Source: Viridibacillus sp050279675 (lineage in GTDB: Bacteria > Bacillota > Bacilli > Bacillales_A > Planococcaceae). From it: 64,000 nt of DNA. The notes under the pieces were generated by a model. It did no database searches. It saw nothing but the letters and a program-made list of their open reading frames with translations, and was not told the origin of the DNA. The translations under genes were made by a program, and so were the position numbers. Position 1 is the first letter of the stretch. The number at the start of each line of letters is the position of its first letter. Where the stretch lies: the NCBI RefSeq assembly GCF_050279675.1, contig NZ_JBNNUK010000006.1, positions 1 through 64,000 of the forward strand. Direction: 5' to 3'. Positions 25,417 through 34,968 of the stretch are shown here, piece by piece.

Positions 25417-27405
25417 TTATAAACTTTCATTTACAACTTTGCGGTAATACGTAACGGACAACAATGCAAATACCGAATAAAGTAACGCGTAAATACTCAT
25501 TGTCAGAATTAATGGTGTTGTTAGCTCTGTACCAAATAACATCCAGCCTGATTTAACAGCAAAATAACTGTGTAATAACCCTATCAGAAGTGGTACACCA
25601 AAGTTAAAAGTTTGTTTCATATATATACCCTTCATAATCTCTGACTTTGTAAAGCCGATTTTACGAAGAACTGTATAAGATTCTCTTTCATCTTCTGCAT
25701 CGGACATTTGCTTAAAGTATAAAACGCTACCTGTTGCCAGTAAGAATGCTAAGCCGAGGAATGCTGTAATGAAAATGACATTACCCCATAATTCTAATGC
25801 AGCAGTTTTATTACCTTCCTGAGTCCATGCAAAAAATTGTTTTTCTTTCCCCTTTGTATCCTTTGTGGTGAATTTTCCGTCATTGGTTGTCTTTATATAT
25901 ATTCCTTGAACCTTCTCCAAATCTTTTTCTTCAAATGAGTAACCTTCTTGCTCATACCAAATGGTGTTCTTCTGAATTTTCGCATCTGTTGCTAACTTAT
26001 CAAAATATTGGTCTGTAACAACGATAGCTGCACTGCCATATGAAAGTTGACTTGTAATAATCCCTCTTTTTTCAAGTCCGATCATTTTTAGTTTTGATTT
26101 ACCTTCTGTTGTATGCACAGTCATAGACTTACCAACTTCTAGAGGCATTAATTCTGCAAGCATACCGCTATATCCTACTAGATAGGCTTCTCCCTCTTTT
26201 AAACTAGCTTCAGGGTAAATTTTCTTCATATCGCTTACCTTTGTCACTATAGAATCAAGTCGTATATTTCCTTTAATATCACTAGATATTGGTTTCTTCA
26301 TCAAGCTTGAAATATCAATATCTACATTCAACAAAGAAAACTCATATTTTTTAAAGTTTATATTTTCTTTTTGAAGTTGTTCTTCAAACGTTTTATTTTG
26401 TTCATTTAATGTAATGACGTCAAAAGGGACAGCTTGCTTTGCACTCGCACCTGCTGAATAGTACGCAATATAAGATAATGACATAATAGCTAAAGCAACT
26501 GCAGTCATTACTGTAATAAGTGTTAAAGACTTCGCATTTCCCTTCATGCGATGCATAATAGGTGTTAATGCCAGTACATCAGTTAATGATAGATGTCCTT
26601 TCTTCCCTTTACGAATTATATTCATAATTAAAGATACTGAAAAACGGAAAACAAAGAAGGTCCCTATAATAGTTGAAGCTAGTATTGTAACCATCTTTAT
26701 TACTAACTGATTAATAGTAGCAGAATCAAAATCAAATAAATGTGTTGATTTATAATATCCAAAGATGATTAATACTAAGCCTACTAGACCTAATAACATT
26801 TGAAACAATCCAAAATGTTTCACACGCGTATCACCTTTTTTACTTGCAGAAAACAAATCAAGTAACGTTGAACGACGAATCACGAAAATAGTTTGAATAG
26901 TTATTACTACCAATAGAATTAAAAAAACAACAAGTGTTTGGAAAAGTGCCTGTGAAGAAAATACAATGTCCACAAGAGCCTTTTTAGCAATTAGCTTCAA
27001 TAGCATCATCGCAAATACCCGTGATGTTAAAAAACCAATACTTACCCCTACAGCTGTTGCACCTGTCCACAATAATATATTTTCAATCGCTAATAGACGT
27101 ACAACTGTGCTCTTCGACATTCCTATTAATTGATATAAACCGATTTCTTTACTTCTGCGCTTCATAAAAAGATGGTTAGCGTAAATTACAAAAAACGTCA
27201 CAATGAATACTAACATCACTGAAGCAGCTTTAAATCCTGCTGTACCTGTAGGACTTTCTTTTGTCATTTCTGAAACACTCGGGTTAAATTGCAAAGTCAC
27301 AAACGCAAAGTACAATGTCACACTAAATATCAAAGCAAAAAAGTATAAATAATAATGTGTAATATTCTTTTTCATACTTCGGAGTACGAGTTGACTAATT
27401 GTCAT
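25417..27405 (-). CDS. BceB-type ABC transporter permease
   Basis: About 662 residues of the FtsX-like/BceB family: N-terminal TISQLVLRSMKKNITHYYLY with the first membrane helix, several helices to about 310, a large extracellular domain of about 200 residues (roughly 320-530) and helices at the C-terminus. In B. subtilis BceB and its ATPase BceA remove bacitracin-like peptides from lipid II cycle intermediates and also act as the sensor for BceS. The start at 27405 follows GGCGG 8 nt upstream and overlaps the end of the ATPase gene by 11 nt. The substrate cannot be told from the sequence. Confidence 0.88.
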   Translation of the reverse strand: MTISQLVLRSMKKNITHYYLYFFALIFSVTLYFAFVTLQFNPSVSEMTKESPTGTAGFKAASVMLVFIVTFFVIYANHLFMKRRSKEIGLYQLIGMSKSTVVRLLAIENILLWTGATAVGVSIGFLTSRVFAMMLLKLIAKKALVDIVFSSQALFQTLVVFLILLVVITIQTIFVIRRSTLLDLFSASKKGDTRVKHFGLFQMLLGLVGLVLIIFGYYKSTHLFDFDSATINQLVIKMVTILASTIIGTFFVFRFSVSLIMNIIRKGKKGHLSLTDVLALTPIMHRMKGNAKSLTLITVMTAVALAIMSLSYIAYYSAGASAKQAVPFDVITLNEQNKTFEEQLQKENINFKKYEFSLLNVDIDISSLMKKPISSDIKGNIRLDSIVTKVSDMKKIYPEASLKEGEAYLVGYSGMLAELMPLEVGKSMTVHTTEGKSKLKMIGLEKRGIITSQLSYGSAAIVVTDQYFDKLATDAKIQKNTIWYEQEGYSFEEKDLEKVQGIYIKTTNDGKFTTKDTKGKEKQFFAWTQEGNKTAALELWGNVIFITAFLGLAFLLATGSVLYFKQMSDAEDERESYTVLRKIGFTKSEIMKGIYMKQTFNFGVPLLIGLLHSYFAVKSGWMLFGTELTTPLILTMSIYALLYSVFALLSVTYYRKVVNESL

Positions 27406-28156
27406 AACCGTCACCGCCTAAAACACCTTGCGTATTCATTATTTCTTGGAAGAACATTTTACGGTTTTTTTCACCTTTATAAAGCTCTGTATAGAGTTGA
27501 CCGTCTTTCAAGAATAATACTCGACTACAAAAACTCGCTGCTACTGGATCATGGGTAACCATCATGATTGTCACCCTTTGCTTCTCATTAATAGTAGCTA
27601 AGTTCTCTAACAGAGCTGTAGCTGATTTTGAATCTAGCGCCCCTGTTGGCTCATCCCCAAATACGATCGATGGATTTGAAATAAGTGCACGTGCGGCAGA
27701 TGTTCTTTGTTTTTGCCCACCCGATATTTCATTCGGATATTTATTAGCCAACTCACGTATATCTAATAAATCTGTTAGTGTATTGAAACGACTTTCAGCT
27801 TCAGATTTTGATACTTTACTAATAGATAGAGGTAGTAATATATTCTCTTTCACAGTTAATGTATCTAGTAAGTTATAGTCTTGAAATATAAAACCTAACT
27901 GTTCCCGGCGAAACTTCGATAGCTCTTTCTCTTTCATCTTCCTTAAATCATTACCACCAATTTCTATGACACCTTCAGTTGCATTGTCAATTGAACATAG
28001 AACATTTAACAAAGTCGTCTTCCCTGAACCTGATGGACCCATGATACCAACAAATTCCCCTTCATTAACCTCTATATCAATACCTTTCAAGACTTCTTGA
28101 GCAGTTAATTTACGTCCATATACTTTTTTAACTTTACGCGCTTTTAAAATAGCCAT
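27395..28156 (-). CDS. BceA-type ABC transporter ATPase
   Basis: 253 residues with Walker A GPSGSGKTT (40-48), the signature ISGGQKQR, and GDEPTGALDS, all intact. It belongs to the MacB/LolD-like clade that pairs with BceB permeases. The RBS GAGGGAGG is strong. Expression probably comes from the 99-bp spacer upstream, which has a BceR-type box. Confidence 0.9.
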   Translation of the reverse strand: MAILKARKVKKVYGRKLTAQEVLKGIDIEVNEGEFVGIMGPSGSGKTTLLNVLCSIDNATEGVIEIGGNDLRKMKEKELSKFRREQLGFIFQDYNLLDTLTVKENILLPLSISKVSKSEAESRFNTLTDLLDIRELANKYPNEISGGQKQRTSAARALISNPSIVFGDEPTGALDSKSATALLENLATINEKQRVTIMMVTHDPVAASFCSRVLFLKDGQLYTELYKGEKNRKMFFQEIMNTQGVLGGDGYDN

Positions 28157-28244
28157 TACAATTCCTCCCTCTCACTTATATGACCATTCTATATAATTTC
28201 AAAATAAGAATCGTTTGATTAACATGACAAACAAAAAAAGTAGG

Positions 28245-28258
28245 TGACATTTTCGTCA
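28245..28258 (-). promoter_or_regulatory. BceR-type operator upstream of the ABC genes
   Basis: On the minus strand TGACG-AAAA-TGTCA is a near-perfect inverted repeat that matches the known BceR recognition pattern TnACA-N4-TGTAA. It overlaps the stop codon of the sensor kinase gene and lies about 90 bp before the ATPase start, where an activator would be expected. A -10-like TATAGAAT occurs further down, but the promoter itself is not certain. Confidence 0.6.
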
Positions 28259-29281
28259 TCTACTCATGATTTTAATGAATTCATTTTTTAAAGGAAAACG
28301 TAGGGAAAAGACTGTTCCTACTTTCTCTTCAGACTGCACAAATATTTGGATACCTAGTTTTGATGCTGCATTTTTGGCCAAATATAACCCCATTCCAGTT
28401 GAAGCAGTTTGATGCCGACCAATTTTACCAGTAAAAGACTTATTAAAAATGCGTGGCAAGTCAGCCTGGCTAATCCCTATACCCGAGTCTTTAATATATA
28501 GATATACATGACCGTCTGAATCCTTTGATGTGTAAACGTGTATATCTGAATTATCATTACTATATTTGACTGCATTAGAAAGTAATTGACGAATAATAAA
28601 GGATGTCCATTTTTGATCAGTTAGTACTTCAGCATCAAGATTCTCAATATCAAAGCCAATACCTTTCTCAATACACCATGTTTGCAAATTCTTAATCTCT
28701 CTTAGTATTGTTTGCCTAATTGATATTATCTCCATCCTGTTGTCATTCTCTATTGTAGAAAGTCTAATATGATGTAATTCCTGATCAAGTAGCAAATGGA
28801 TTCTTAACCACTCAATTTCAAGGCGCTTCTTTAAAGTAGTGTCCTCTAGTGAGTCAATCATAAGCTTCATCGCAGTTAAAGGCGTCTTCACTTCATGAAT
28901 CCATCCTATTGCTCTGTCTTGATCTTCTGAAAACTCAACATGTACATTGTTTATTTGTTCCTGTCTCTTTACTTCAACATTTTCAATCACATTAAAAAAT
29001 ACCGTTTCAAAACTCGATAGTTTTTCTGAAGGAGCAGGTAGAACACTTTCTATATCTAAATCATTCCCCAGGAAATGTTTCAGTCTACGAATTGATTTGG
29101 TCTCTTTTATATATCGCCATATTAAAAAAAGAATAAATAAAACTGTATTAGTTAAATTAAGATAAACTGCCGATATATTGGATAATCCTACATCTAAAAA
29201 AAGAACTAAATTTAACCACAGCTGAACGGCTATAAAAAAAAGAATCCATGACCTTCTTTCCTTAAGAAATATTAAAAGCAT
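28256..29281 (-). CDS. BceS-type intramembrane-sensing histidine kinase
   Basis: 341 residues with two N-terminal membrane helices (about 12-30 and 38-56) joined by a very short loop, so there is no extracellular sensor domain. The dimerization box IHEVKTPLT has the phosphoaccepting His129, and the ATPase domain has SNAVKYS and DSGIGI-like motifs. Such kinases are activated by the BceAB-type transporter itself. It follows the regulator by 6 nt, with AGGAGG 11 nt upstream. Confidence 0.92.
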   Translation of the reverse strand: MLLIFLKERRSWILFFIAVQLWLNLVLFLDVGLSNISAVYLNLTNTVLFILFLIWRYIKETKSIRRLKHFLGNDLDIESVLPAPSEKLSSFETVFFNVIENVEVKRQEQINNVHVEFSEDQDRAIGWIHEVKTPLTAMKLMIDSLEDTTLKKRLEIEWLRIHLLLDQELHHIRLSTIENDNRMEIISIRQTILREIKNLQTWCIEKGIGFDIENLDAEVLTDQKWTSFIIRQLLSNAVKYSNDNSDIHVYTSKDSDGHVYLYIKDSGIGISQADLPRIFNKSFTGKIGRHQTASTGMGLYLAKNAASKLGIQIFVQSEEKVGTVFSLRFPLKNEFIKIMSR

Positions 29282-29287
29282 TACAAA

Positions 29288-29974
29288 TTAGACCTCCTTA
29301 GTAATAGCCATATAGCCCAATCCTTTTTTTGTAAGAATAACTTCTTCCAATCCAATTTCTTCAAGCTTCAAGCGTAAACGATTCACATTCACTGATAACG
29401 TATTATCATTAACAAAGCGTTCATCATCCCATAGCTTTCTCATTAATTCATCACGAGATACAATTTGATTTAAATGTTCTATTAAAATTCTTAAAATAAA
29501 TAATTCATTTTTTGTTAATTCAACTAAACAGTCTTGTTGAGTAATGGTACCTCTTGAATAATCAATGGTTGCCCCATTCCATAATGCAGTATGTAGTCTT
29601 TCCTGTTTATAATCGTATGTTCTCCGTACAATGGCTTGTACTTTAGCCAATAGTACATCCATATTAAACGGTTTTTGTATAAAATCATCTGCGCCCATTT
29701 GCATGGCCATAACTTGATCCATAGGATGATCTCGTGAAGACAAAAAGATAATTGGCACTTTTGAAATATGACGAATTTCACGACACCAGTGGAAACCATC
29801 GAATGCAGGTAACTGAATATCAATAATAACTAATTGCGGAGTTTCATCATGAAAACATTCCATCACTTTTTGGAAATCCACAGGTTTTGTAACTTCCATT
29901 GACCATTGACTAAATCGTTCTTGAATAATTTCAAAAATTGCCTGATCATCTTCAATAATAAAAACTTTCATCAT
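29288..29974 (-). CDS. BceR-type OmpR-family response regulator
   Basis: 228 residues: a receiver domain with the acidic pair at 9-10 and phosphoacceptor Asp52 (VIIDIQLP), then a winged-helix DNA-binding domain with LTKNELFILRILIEH and VNRLRLKLEEIG. It is first in the Bce module and would activate the ABC genes through the box at 28245-28258. The regulator-kinase-ATPase-permease order matches B. subtilis bceRSAB. Confidence 0.93.
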   Translation of the reverse strand: MMKVFIIEDDQAIFEIIQERFSQWSMEVTKPVDFQKVMECFHDETPQLVIIDIQLPAFDGFHWCREIRHISKVPIIFLSSRDHPMDQVMAMQMGADDFIQKPFNMDVLLAKVQAIVRRTYDYKQERLHTALWNGATIDYSRGTITQQDCLVELTKNELFILRILIEHLNQIVSRDELMRKLWDDERFVNDNTLSVNVNRLRLKLEEIGLEEVILTKKGLGYMAITKEV

Positions 29975-30017
29975 ACTTTCACCCTCTCATACTATATTGT
30001 ACAAGAAATAGAGCAAA

Positions 30018-30050
30018 TAAAAAAAGTTTTCTCCAGTAAAGGGAAAACTT
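30018..30050 (-). terminator. Second terminator-like hairpin downstream of tuf
   Basis: Arms AAGTTTTC and GAAAACTT with an 11-nt loop are followed by TTTTTTT on the minus strand. With the next element it forms a tandem terminator between tuf and the Bce module. Confidence 0.65.
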
Positions 30051-30065
30051 CTATAAATATATATA

Positions 30066-30096
30066 TAAAAAACCATCTCGTCGTCACGAGATGGTT
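30066..30096 (-). terminator. Terminator after tuf
   Basis: A perfect 11-bp stem AACCATCTCGT/ACGAGATGGTT with loop CGTC (on the plus strand) is followed by a T-run on the minus strand. It ends the str operon. Confidence 0.95.
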
Positions 30097-30114
30097 TTAA
30101 AAAAGTAATAGAAA

Positions 30115-31302
30115 TTACTTAGTGATTGTAGCTACAACGCCAGCGCCTACAGTACGTCCACCCTCACGGATAGAGAACTTAGTACCTTCTTCAAGAGCGA
30201 TAGGAGAGATCAAAGAAACAGTCATTTCGATGTTATCTCCAGGCATAACCATTTCTACGCCTTCAGGAAGATTACAAACACCAGTTACGTCAGTTGTACG
30301 GAAGTAGAACTGAGGACGGTAGTTTGAGAAGAATGGAGTATGACGTCCACCCTCTTCTTTAGAAAGAACATAAACTTCAGCTTTGAAGTCTGTGTGTGGA
30401 GTGATTGAACCTGGTTTAGCAAGTACTTGTCCACGTTGGATATCTTCACGAGCTACACCACGAAGAAGAGCACCAATGTTGTCTCCAGCTTCAGCGTAGT
30501 CTAATAATTTACGGAACATTTCAACACCTGTTACAGTTGTTTGTTTAGCTTCTTCAGCAATACCAACGATGTCTACAACGTCGCCGACTTTAACTTGACC
30601 ACGTTCAACACGGCCAGTTGCAACTGTACCACGACCAGTGATAGAGAATACATCCTCTACTGGCATCATGAATGGTTTGTCAGTTTGACGTTCTGGAGTT
30701 GGGATATAAGAATCAACAGCGTCCATTAATTCAACGATTTTTTCTTCCCATTCTGCTTCGCCTTCAAGAGCTTTAAGAGCAGAACCTTTAATTACAGGAA
30801 GATCATCGCCTGGGAAATCATATTCAGATAATAGGTCACGAACTTCCATTTCTACTAATTCAAGTAGTTCTTCGTCGTCAACCATATCACATTTGTTCAT
30901 GAATACTACTAGGTATGGAACACCTACTTGACGAGATAAAAGGATGTGTTCACGAGTTTGTGGCATTGGACCATCAGCAGCAGATACTACTAAGATACCG
31001 CCATCCATTTGAGCAGCGCCTGTGATCATGTTTTTAACATAGTCGGCGTGTCCTGGGCAGTCAACGTGTGCATAGTGACGAGTATCAGTTTCATATTCTA
31101 CGTGAGAAGTATTGATTGTGATACCACGTTCTTTTTCTTCTGGAGCGTTGTCGATATCAGCATATGACTTAGCTTCTCCACCCATTTTTTTAGAAAGAAC
31201 TGTAGCGATTGCAGCAGTTAAAGTTGTTTTACCATGGTCAACGTGTCCGATTGTACCAATGTTAGCATGCGTTTTAGAACGGTCAAATTTTTCTTTAGCC
31301 AT
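30115..31302 (-). CDS. tuf: Elongation factor Tu
   Basis: 395 residues from MAKEKFDRSK; the longer frame to 31320 is rejected because GAGGAGG lies before this ATG. GTPase motifs are GHVDHGKT (19-26), DCPGHADY and NKCD. EF-Tu delivers aminoacyl-tRNA to the A site. It is the last gene of the str operon and also has a promoter of its own in the fusA-tuf gap. Confidence 0.98.
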   Translation of the reverse strand: MAKEKFDRSKTHANIGTIGHVDHGKTTLTAAIATVLSKKMGGEAKSYADIDNAPEEKERGITINTSHVEYETDTRHYAHVDCPGHADYVKNMITGAAQMDGGILVVSAADGPMPQTREHILLSRQVGVPYLVVFMNKCDMVDDEELLELVEMEVRDLLSEYDFPGDDLPVIKGSALKALEGEAEWEEKIVELMDAVDSYIPTPERQTDKPFMMPVEDVFSITGRGTVATGRVERGQVKVGDVVDIVGIAEEAKQTTVTGVEMFRKLLDYAEAGDNIGALLRGVAREDIQRGQVLAKPGSITPHTDFKAEVYVLSKEEGGRHTPFFSNYRPQFYFRTTDVTGVCNLPEGVEMVMPGDNIEMTVSLISPIALEEGTKFSIREGGRTVGAGVVATITK

Positions 31303-31403
31303 TAGAAAATGCCTCCTCAATTATGTTTATAATTTTTTAGTTTTATAGTCATATATTTCAGAGAATAGGGCCCTATCCTCTTCCATATATAGCATACAAG
31401 TTA

Positions 31404-31432
31404 TTTATACTTTAATTAGAGTGAAAATTCAA
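31404..31432 (-). promoter_or_regulatory. Probable tuf promoter
   Basis: TTGAAT (31427-31432), a 17-bp spacer and TATAAA (31404-31409) lie just after the fusA stop. Downstream in the leader is a GATAGGGCCCTAT palindrome (about 31362-31380). Confidence 0.6.
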
Positions 31433-31440
31433 CTTAGAAA

Positions 31441-33519
31441 TTATTCACCTTTATTTTTTTTGATGATTTCGGCAGCAATTGATTTTGGTACTTCTTCATA
31501 ATGATCAAATGTCATAGAGAATACACCGCGACCTTGTGTACCAGAACGTAAAGTTGTAGCATATCCGAACATTTCAGATAGTGGAACCATAGCACGGACT
31601 ACTTGAGAGTTACCGCGAGCATCCATACCCTCAACGCGTCCGCGACGAGCAGTAATGTTACCCATGATTTCACCAAGATATTCTTCTGGAATTACAACTT
31701 CAACTTTCATCATTGGTTCTAAGATAACAGCGTCACATTGTTTCGAAGCTTCTTTAAGAGCCATAGATGCAGCAATTTTGAACGCCATCTCATTCGAGTC
31801 AACGTCATGGTAAGAACCGAATACTAATTTCGCTTTAATGTCGATTAGTGGGTATCCAGCAACTACACCGCGGTCAAGAGAGTCACGAAGACCCGCTTCT
31901 ACTGCAGGAATGTATTCACGAGGTACTACACCACCAACGATAGCGTTTTCGAATTCAAAGCCTTTACCTTCTTCATTTGGAGAGAACTCAATCGTAACGT
32001 CTCCGTATTGTCCACGACCACCAGATTGGCGAGTGAATTTACCTTGAACTTTTGCAGAGCTACGGAATGTTTCACGGTAAGATACCATTGGAGCACCTAC
32101 GTTAGCTTCTACTTTGAATTCACGGCGCATACGGTCAACTAAGATATCAAGGTGAAGCTCACCCATACCAGAGATGATTGTTTGACCAGTTTCAGTGTCA
32201 GTGTGAGCACGGAAAGTTGGATCTTCTTCTTGTAGTTTTTGTAAAGCTTGACCCATTTTATCTTGGTCTGCTTTAGATTTTGGTTCTACAGAAAGTGAGA
32301 TTACTGGCTCAGGGAATTCCATTGATTCAAGAATAACTAGGTTTTTCTCGTCACATAGAGTATCACCAGTAGTAGTATCTTTAAGACCTACTGCTGCTGC
32401 GATGTCCCCAGCAAACACTTTAGCGATTTCTTCACGAGAGTTAGCGTGCATTTGTAGGATACGACCTACGCGTTCACGTTTACCTTTAGAAGAGTTTTGT
32501 ACGTATGAACCTGAATCTAATGTTCCAGAGTACACACGGAAGAAAGTTAATTTACCTACGAATGGGTCAGTCATAACTTTGAATGCAAGAGCTGAGAATG
32601 GCTCTTCATCAGAAGGATGACGTTCTAATTCCTCGTCACCATCAATATCTGTACCTTTGATTGCTGGCACATCTAATGGAGATGGTAAGTAATCGATAAC
32701 TGCATTTAACATAGGGCGTACGCCTTTGTGTTTGAATGCTGTACCACAGATTACTGGGTAAAATTCTACTGCGATCGTAGCACGACGAATAGCCGCTTTA
32801 AGTTCAGCAACAGTAATTTCTTCGCCTTCTAAATATTTTTCCATGATTTCTTCATCAACACTTGCAACAGCATCAATTAATTTTTCACGGTATTCTTCAG
32901 CTTGTGCGCGGTGTTCTTCAGGAATTTCTCCTTCAGTTACTGCTGTACCTTTTTCGTCGCCGTAGAAAGTAGCTTTCATTTCAACTAAGTCGATGATTGC
33001 AGAGAACTCATCTTCAGCGCCGATTGGTAATTGAACAGGGTGTGCGTTTGCTTGTAAACGCTCATGAAGAGTTCCTACAGAATATAAGAAATCAGCTCCT
33101 GTTTTATCCATTTTGTTAATGAATACAATACGTGGAACACCGTATGTTGTAGCTTGACGCCATACAGTTTCAGTTTGAGGCTCAACACCAGATTGAGCAT
33201 CAAGTACTGTTACAGCACCGTCAAGTACGCGTAATGAACGTTCTACTTCAACAGTGAAGTCTACGTGTCCAGGAGTATCGATGATATTTACACGGTGGCC
33301 TTCCCATTGGGCTGTTGTTGCAGCAGAAGTGATTGTAATACCACGTTCTTGCTCTTGCTCCATCCAGTCCATTTGAGAAGCACCTTCATGAGTTTCACCG
33401 ATTTTGTGAATCTTACCAGTGTAATAAAGGATACGCTCAGTTGTTGTTGTTTTACCAGCATCAATGTGAGCCATGATCCCAATATTACGAGTATTCTCAA
33501 GTGAGAATTCGCGTTTCAT
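31441..33519 (-). CDS. fusA: Elongation factor G
   Basis: 692 residues of the translocation GTPase, full length. The GTPase motifs AHIDAGKT (17-24), DTPGHVDF and NKMD are present, followed by domains II-V. EF-G moves tRNA and mRNA through the ribosome and helps recycling. It is third of the four classical str genes (rpsL, rpsG, fusA, tuf). Confidence 0.98.
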   Translation of the reverse strand: MKREFSLENTRNIGIMAHIDAGKTTTTERILYYTGKIHKIGETHEGASQMDWMEQEQERGITITSAATTAQWEGHRVNIIDTPGHVDFTVEVERSLRVLDGAVTVLDAQSGVEPQTETVWRQATTYGVPRIVFINKMDKTGADFLYSVGTLHERLQANAHPVQLPIGAEDEFSAIIDLVEMKATFYGDEKGTAVTEGEIPEEHRAQAEEYREKLIDAVASVDEEIMEKYLEGEEITVAELKAAIRRATIAVEFYPVICGTAFKHKGVRPMLNAVIDYLPSPLDVPAIKGTDIDGDEELERHPSDEEPFSALAFKVMTDPFVGKLTFFRVYSGTLDSGSYVQNSSKGKRERVGRILQMHANSREEIAKVFAGDIAAAVGLKDTTTGDTLCDEKNLVILESMEFPEPVISLSVEPKSKADQDKMGQALQKLQEEDPTFRAHTDTETGQTIISGMGELHLDILVDRMRREFKVEANVGAPMVSYRETFRSSAKVQGKFTRQSGGRGQYGDVTIEFSPNEEGKGFEFENAIVGGVVPREYIPAVEAGLRDSLDRGVVAGYPLIDIKAKLVFGSYHDVDSNEMAFKIAASMALKEASKQCDAVILEPMMKVEVVIPEEYLGEIMGNITARRGRVEGMDARGNSQVVRAMVPLSEMFGYATTLRSGTQGRGVFSMTFDHYEEVPKSIAAEIIKKNKGE

Positions 33520-33561
33520 AGGAAATTTCTCCTTCCATATTGGGGTTAAGCCGATTTTATA

Positions 33562-34032
33562 TTACCAACGGTAGTGAGCAAATGCTTTATTTGCTTCTGC
33601 CATTTTGTGCATATCTTCACGTTTTTTAACTGACGCACCAGTGTTGTTAGAAGCATCTAGAATTTCGTTAGCTAGACGTTCTTCCATAGTTTTTTCGCCA
33701 CGAAGACGAGAGTAGTTTACTAGGTAACGAAGACCAAGAGTTGTACGACGTTCTGGACGTACTTCTACTGGTACTTGATAGTTAGTACCACCTACACGGC
33801 GAGCACGAACTTCAAGAACTGGCATTACATTGTTTAATGCAGCTTCAAATACTTCGATTGGATTATTACCAGAACGTTCTTTAACTAATTCGAACGCACC
33901 GTATAAAATCTTTTGAGAAGTACCTCTTTTACCATCTACCATCATTTTATTGATTAAACGAGTTACTAGTTTTGAATTATAAATTGGATCTGGTAACACG
34001 TCACGTTTGGAAACAGGACCTTTACGAGGCAT
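33562..34032 (-). CDS. rpsG: 30S ribosomal protein S7
   Basis: 156 residues starting MPRKGPVSKRDVLPDPIYNS, ending KMAEANKAFAHYRW. S7 nucleates assembly of the 30S head and lines the mRNA exit channel. It lies between rpsL and fusA. Confidence 0.98.
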   Translation of the reverse strand: MPRKGPVSKRDVLPDPIYNSKLVTRLINKMMVDGKRGTSQKILYGAFELVKERSGNNPIEVFEAALNNVMPVLEVRARRVGGTNYQVPVEVRPERRTTLGLRYLVNYSRLRGEKTMEERLANEILDASNNTGASVKKREDMHKMAEANKAFAHYRW

Positions 34033-34067
34033 GTGTTTTCCTCCTTTCGATTAGAGCTTAATTTTAA

Positions 34068-34487
34068 TTATTTTTTTTCTTTTGGTTTTTTAGCACCATA
34101 TAGAGAACGAGATTGCATACGGCCAGATACTGCAGCAGTATCAAGCGCACCACGAACGATGTGATAACGTACACCTGGTAAGTCTTTTACACGACCTCCA
34201 CGGATAAGTACAACACTGTGTTCTTGTAAGTTGTGGCCTTCACCAGGAATATAAGCGTTAACCTCGATTTGGTTTGTTAAACGTACACGAGCGTATTTAC
34301 GTAACGCTGAGTTAGGTTTTTTAGGTGTCATTGTACCAACACGTGTACATACACCGCGTTTTTGTGGTGAGTTAACATCAGTTAAAGCTTTTTGGAAGCT
34401 GTTATAACTTTTGTTTAACGCTGGTGAGTTTGATTTCTTGCTTTTGGATTGGCGAGGCTTACGTAATAATTGGTTAATTGTAGGCAT
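34068..34487 (-). CDS. rpsL: 30S ribosomal protein S12
   Basis: 139 residues. The decoding loop TPKKPNS has Lys56, the position altered in streptomycin-resistant mutants, in wild-type form, and the second loop GVRYHIVRG is also normal. S12 monitors codon-anticodon pairing. It follows the L7Ae-like gene after a 100-nt gap that contains a hairpin TTTGTGTAT/ATACACAAA. Confidence 0.98.
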   Translation of the reverse strand: MPTINQLLRKPRQSKSKKSNSPALNKSYNSFQKALTDVNSPQKRGVCTRVGTMTPKKPNSALRKYARVRLTNQIEVNAYIPGEGHNLQEHSVVLIRGGRVKDLPGVRYHIVRGALDTAAVSGRMQSRSLYGAKKPKEKK

Positions 34488-34587
34488 CGGTTTTTCCTCC
34501 CTTCATATCTTCAGTTTAAATCCACACATCCAGGTGGTTCATTTTTAGGTAAAAAACAAAGTCTTTGTGTATCATACACAAAAACCA

Positions 34588-34836
34588 TCATTCAGTAATT
34601 GCAACAACTGCAGCACCTACTTGAATTCCGCAGGCTCTACCAAGTTCTTTTTTCGAGTCTACAAATACAATGGGAATACCATTTTTTTGTGCTAATTGCA
34701 CCGCATGCGTGGTAATTCGATCATCTGCATTTAGAGCAACGAAAATTTCAGTAACATGACCAGTACACATTGCTTTTACTGCTTGCTTAGTACCCATGAT
34801 TGTTTTTTTAGCCTTTTTGACTTTTTCATAAGACAT
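34588..34836 (-). CDS. rplGB: L7Ae-family ribosome-associated RNA-binding protein
   Basis: 82 residues from the ATG at 34836 (MSYEKVKKAKKTIMG), which is 8 nt after CGGAGG. It has the L7Ae/L30e fold with LGRACGIQVGAAVVAI. The B. subtilis orthologue (YbxF/RplGB) binds kink-turn RNA. It sits between rpoC and rpsL, as in Bacillus, and is first in the str operon. Confidence 0.92.
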   Translation of the reverse strand: MSYEKVKKAKKTIMGTKQAVKAMCTGHVTEIFVALNADDRITTHAVQLAQKNGIPIVFVDSKKELGRACGIQVGAAVVAITE

Positions 34837-34882
34837 TTGCATATCCTCCGAAATGATAGACAATCAACTATCAACCTAAAAT

Positions 34883-34911
34883 ATATTATCACTCAATGTA
34901 TTTATTGTCAA
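34883..34911 (-). promoter_or_regulatory. str operon promoter
   Basis: TTGACA (34906-34911), a 17-bp spacer and TAATAT (34883-34888) lie between the rpoC terminator and the L7Ae-like gene. It probably drives rplGB-rpsL-rpsG-fusA-tuf. Confidence 0.85.
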
Positions 34912-34921
34912 TTAAAATCAT

Positions 34922-34960
34922 AAAAATCCCGAGAAGAAGGGAAAACCGCTTCCTCCCGGA
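34922..34960 (-). terminator. Terminator after rpoC
   Basis: A long GC-rich hairpin (CCGGGAGGAAG arms with loop TTTT) is followed by TTTTT on the minus strand, directly after the rpoC stop. Confidence 0.9.
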
Positions 34961-34968
34961 TCATTTTA

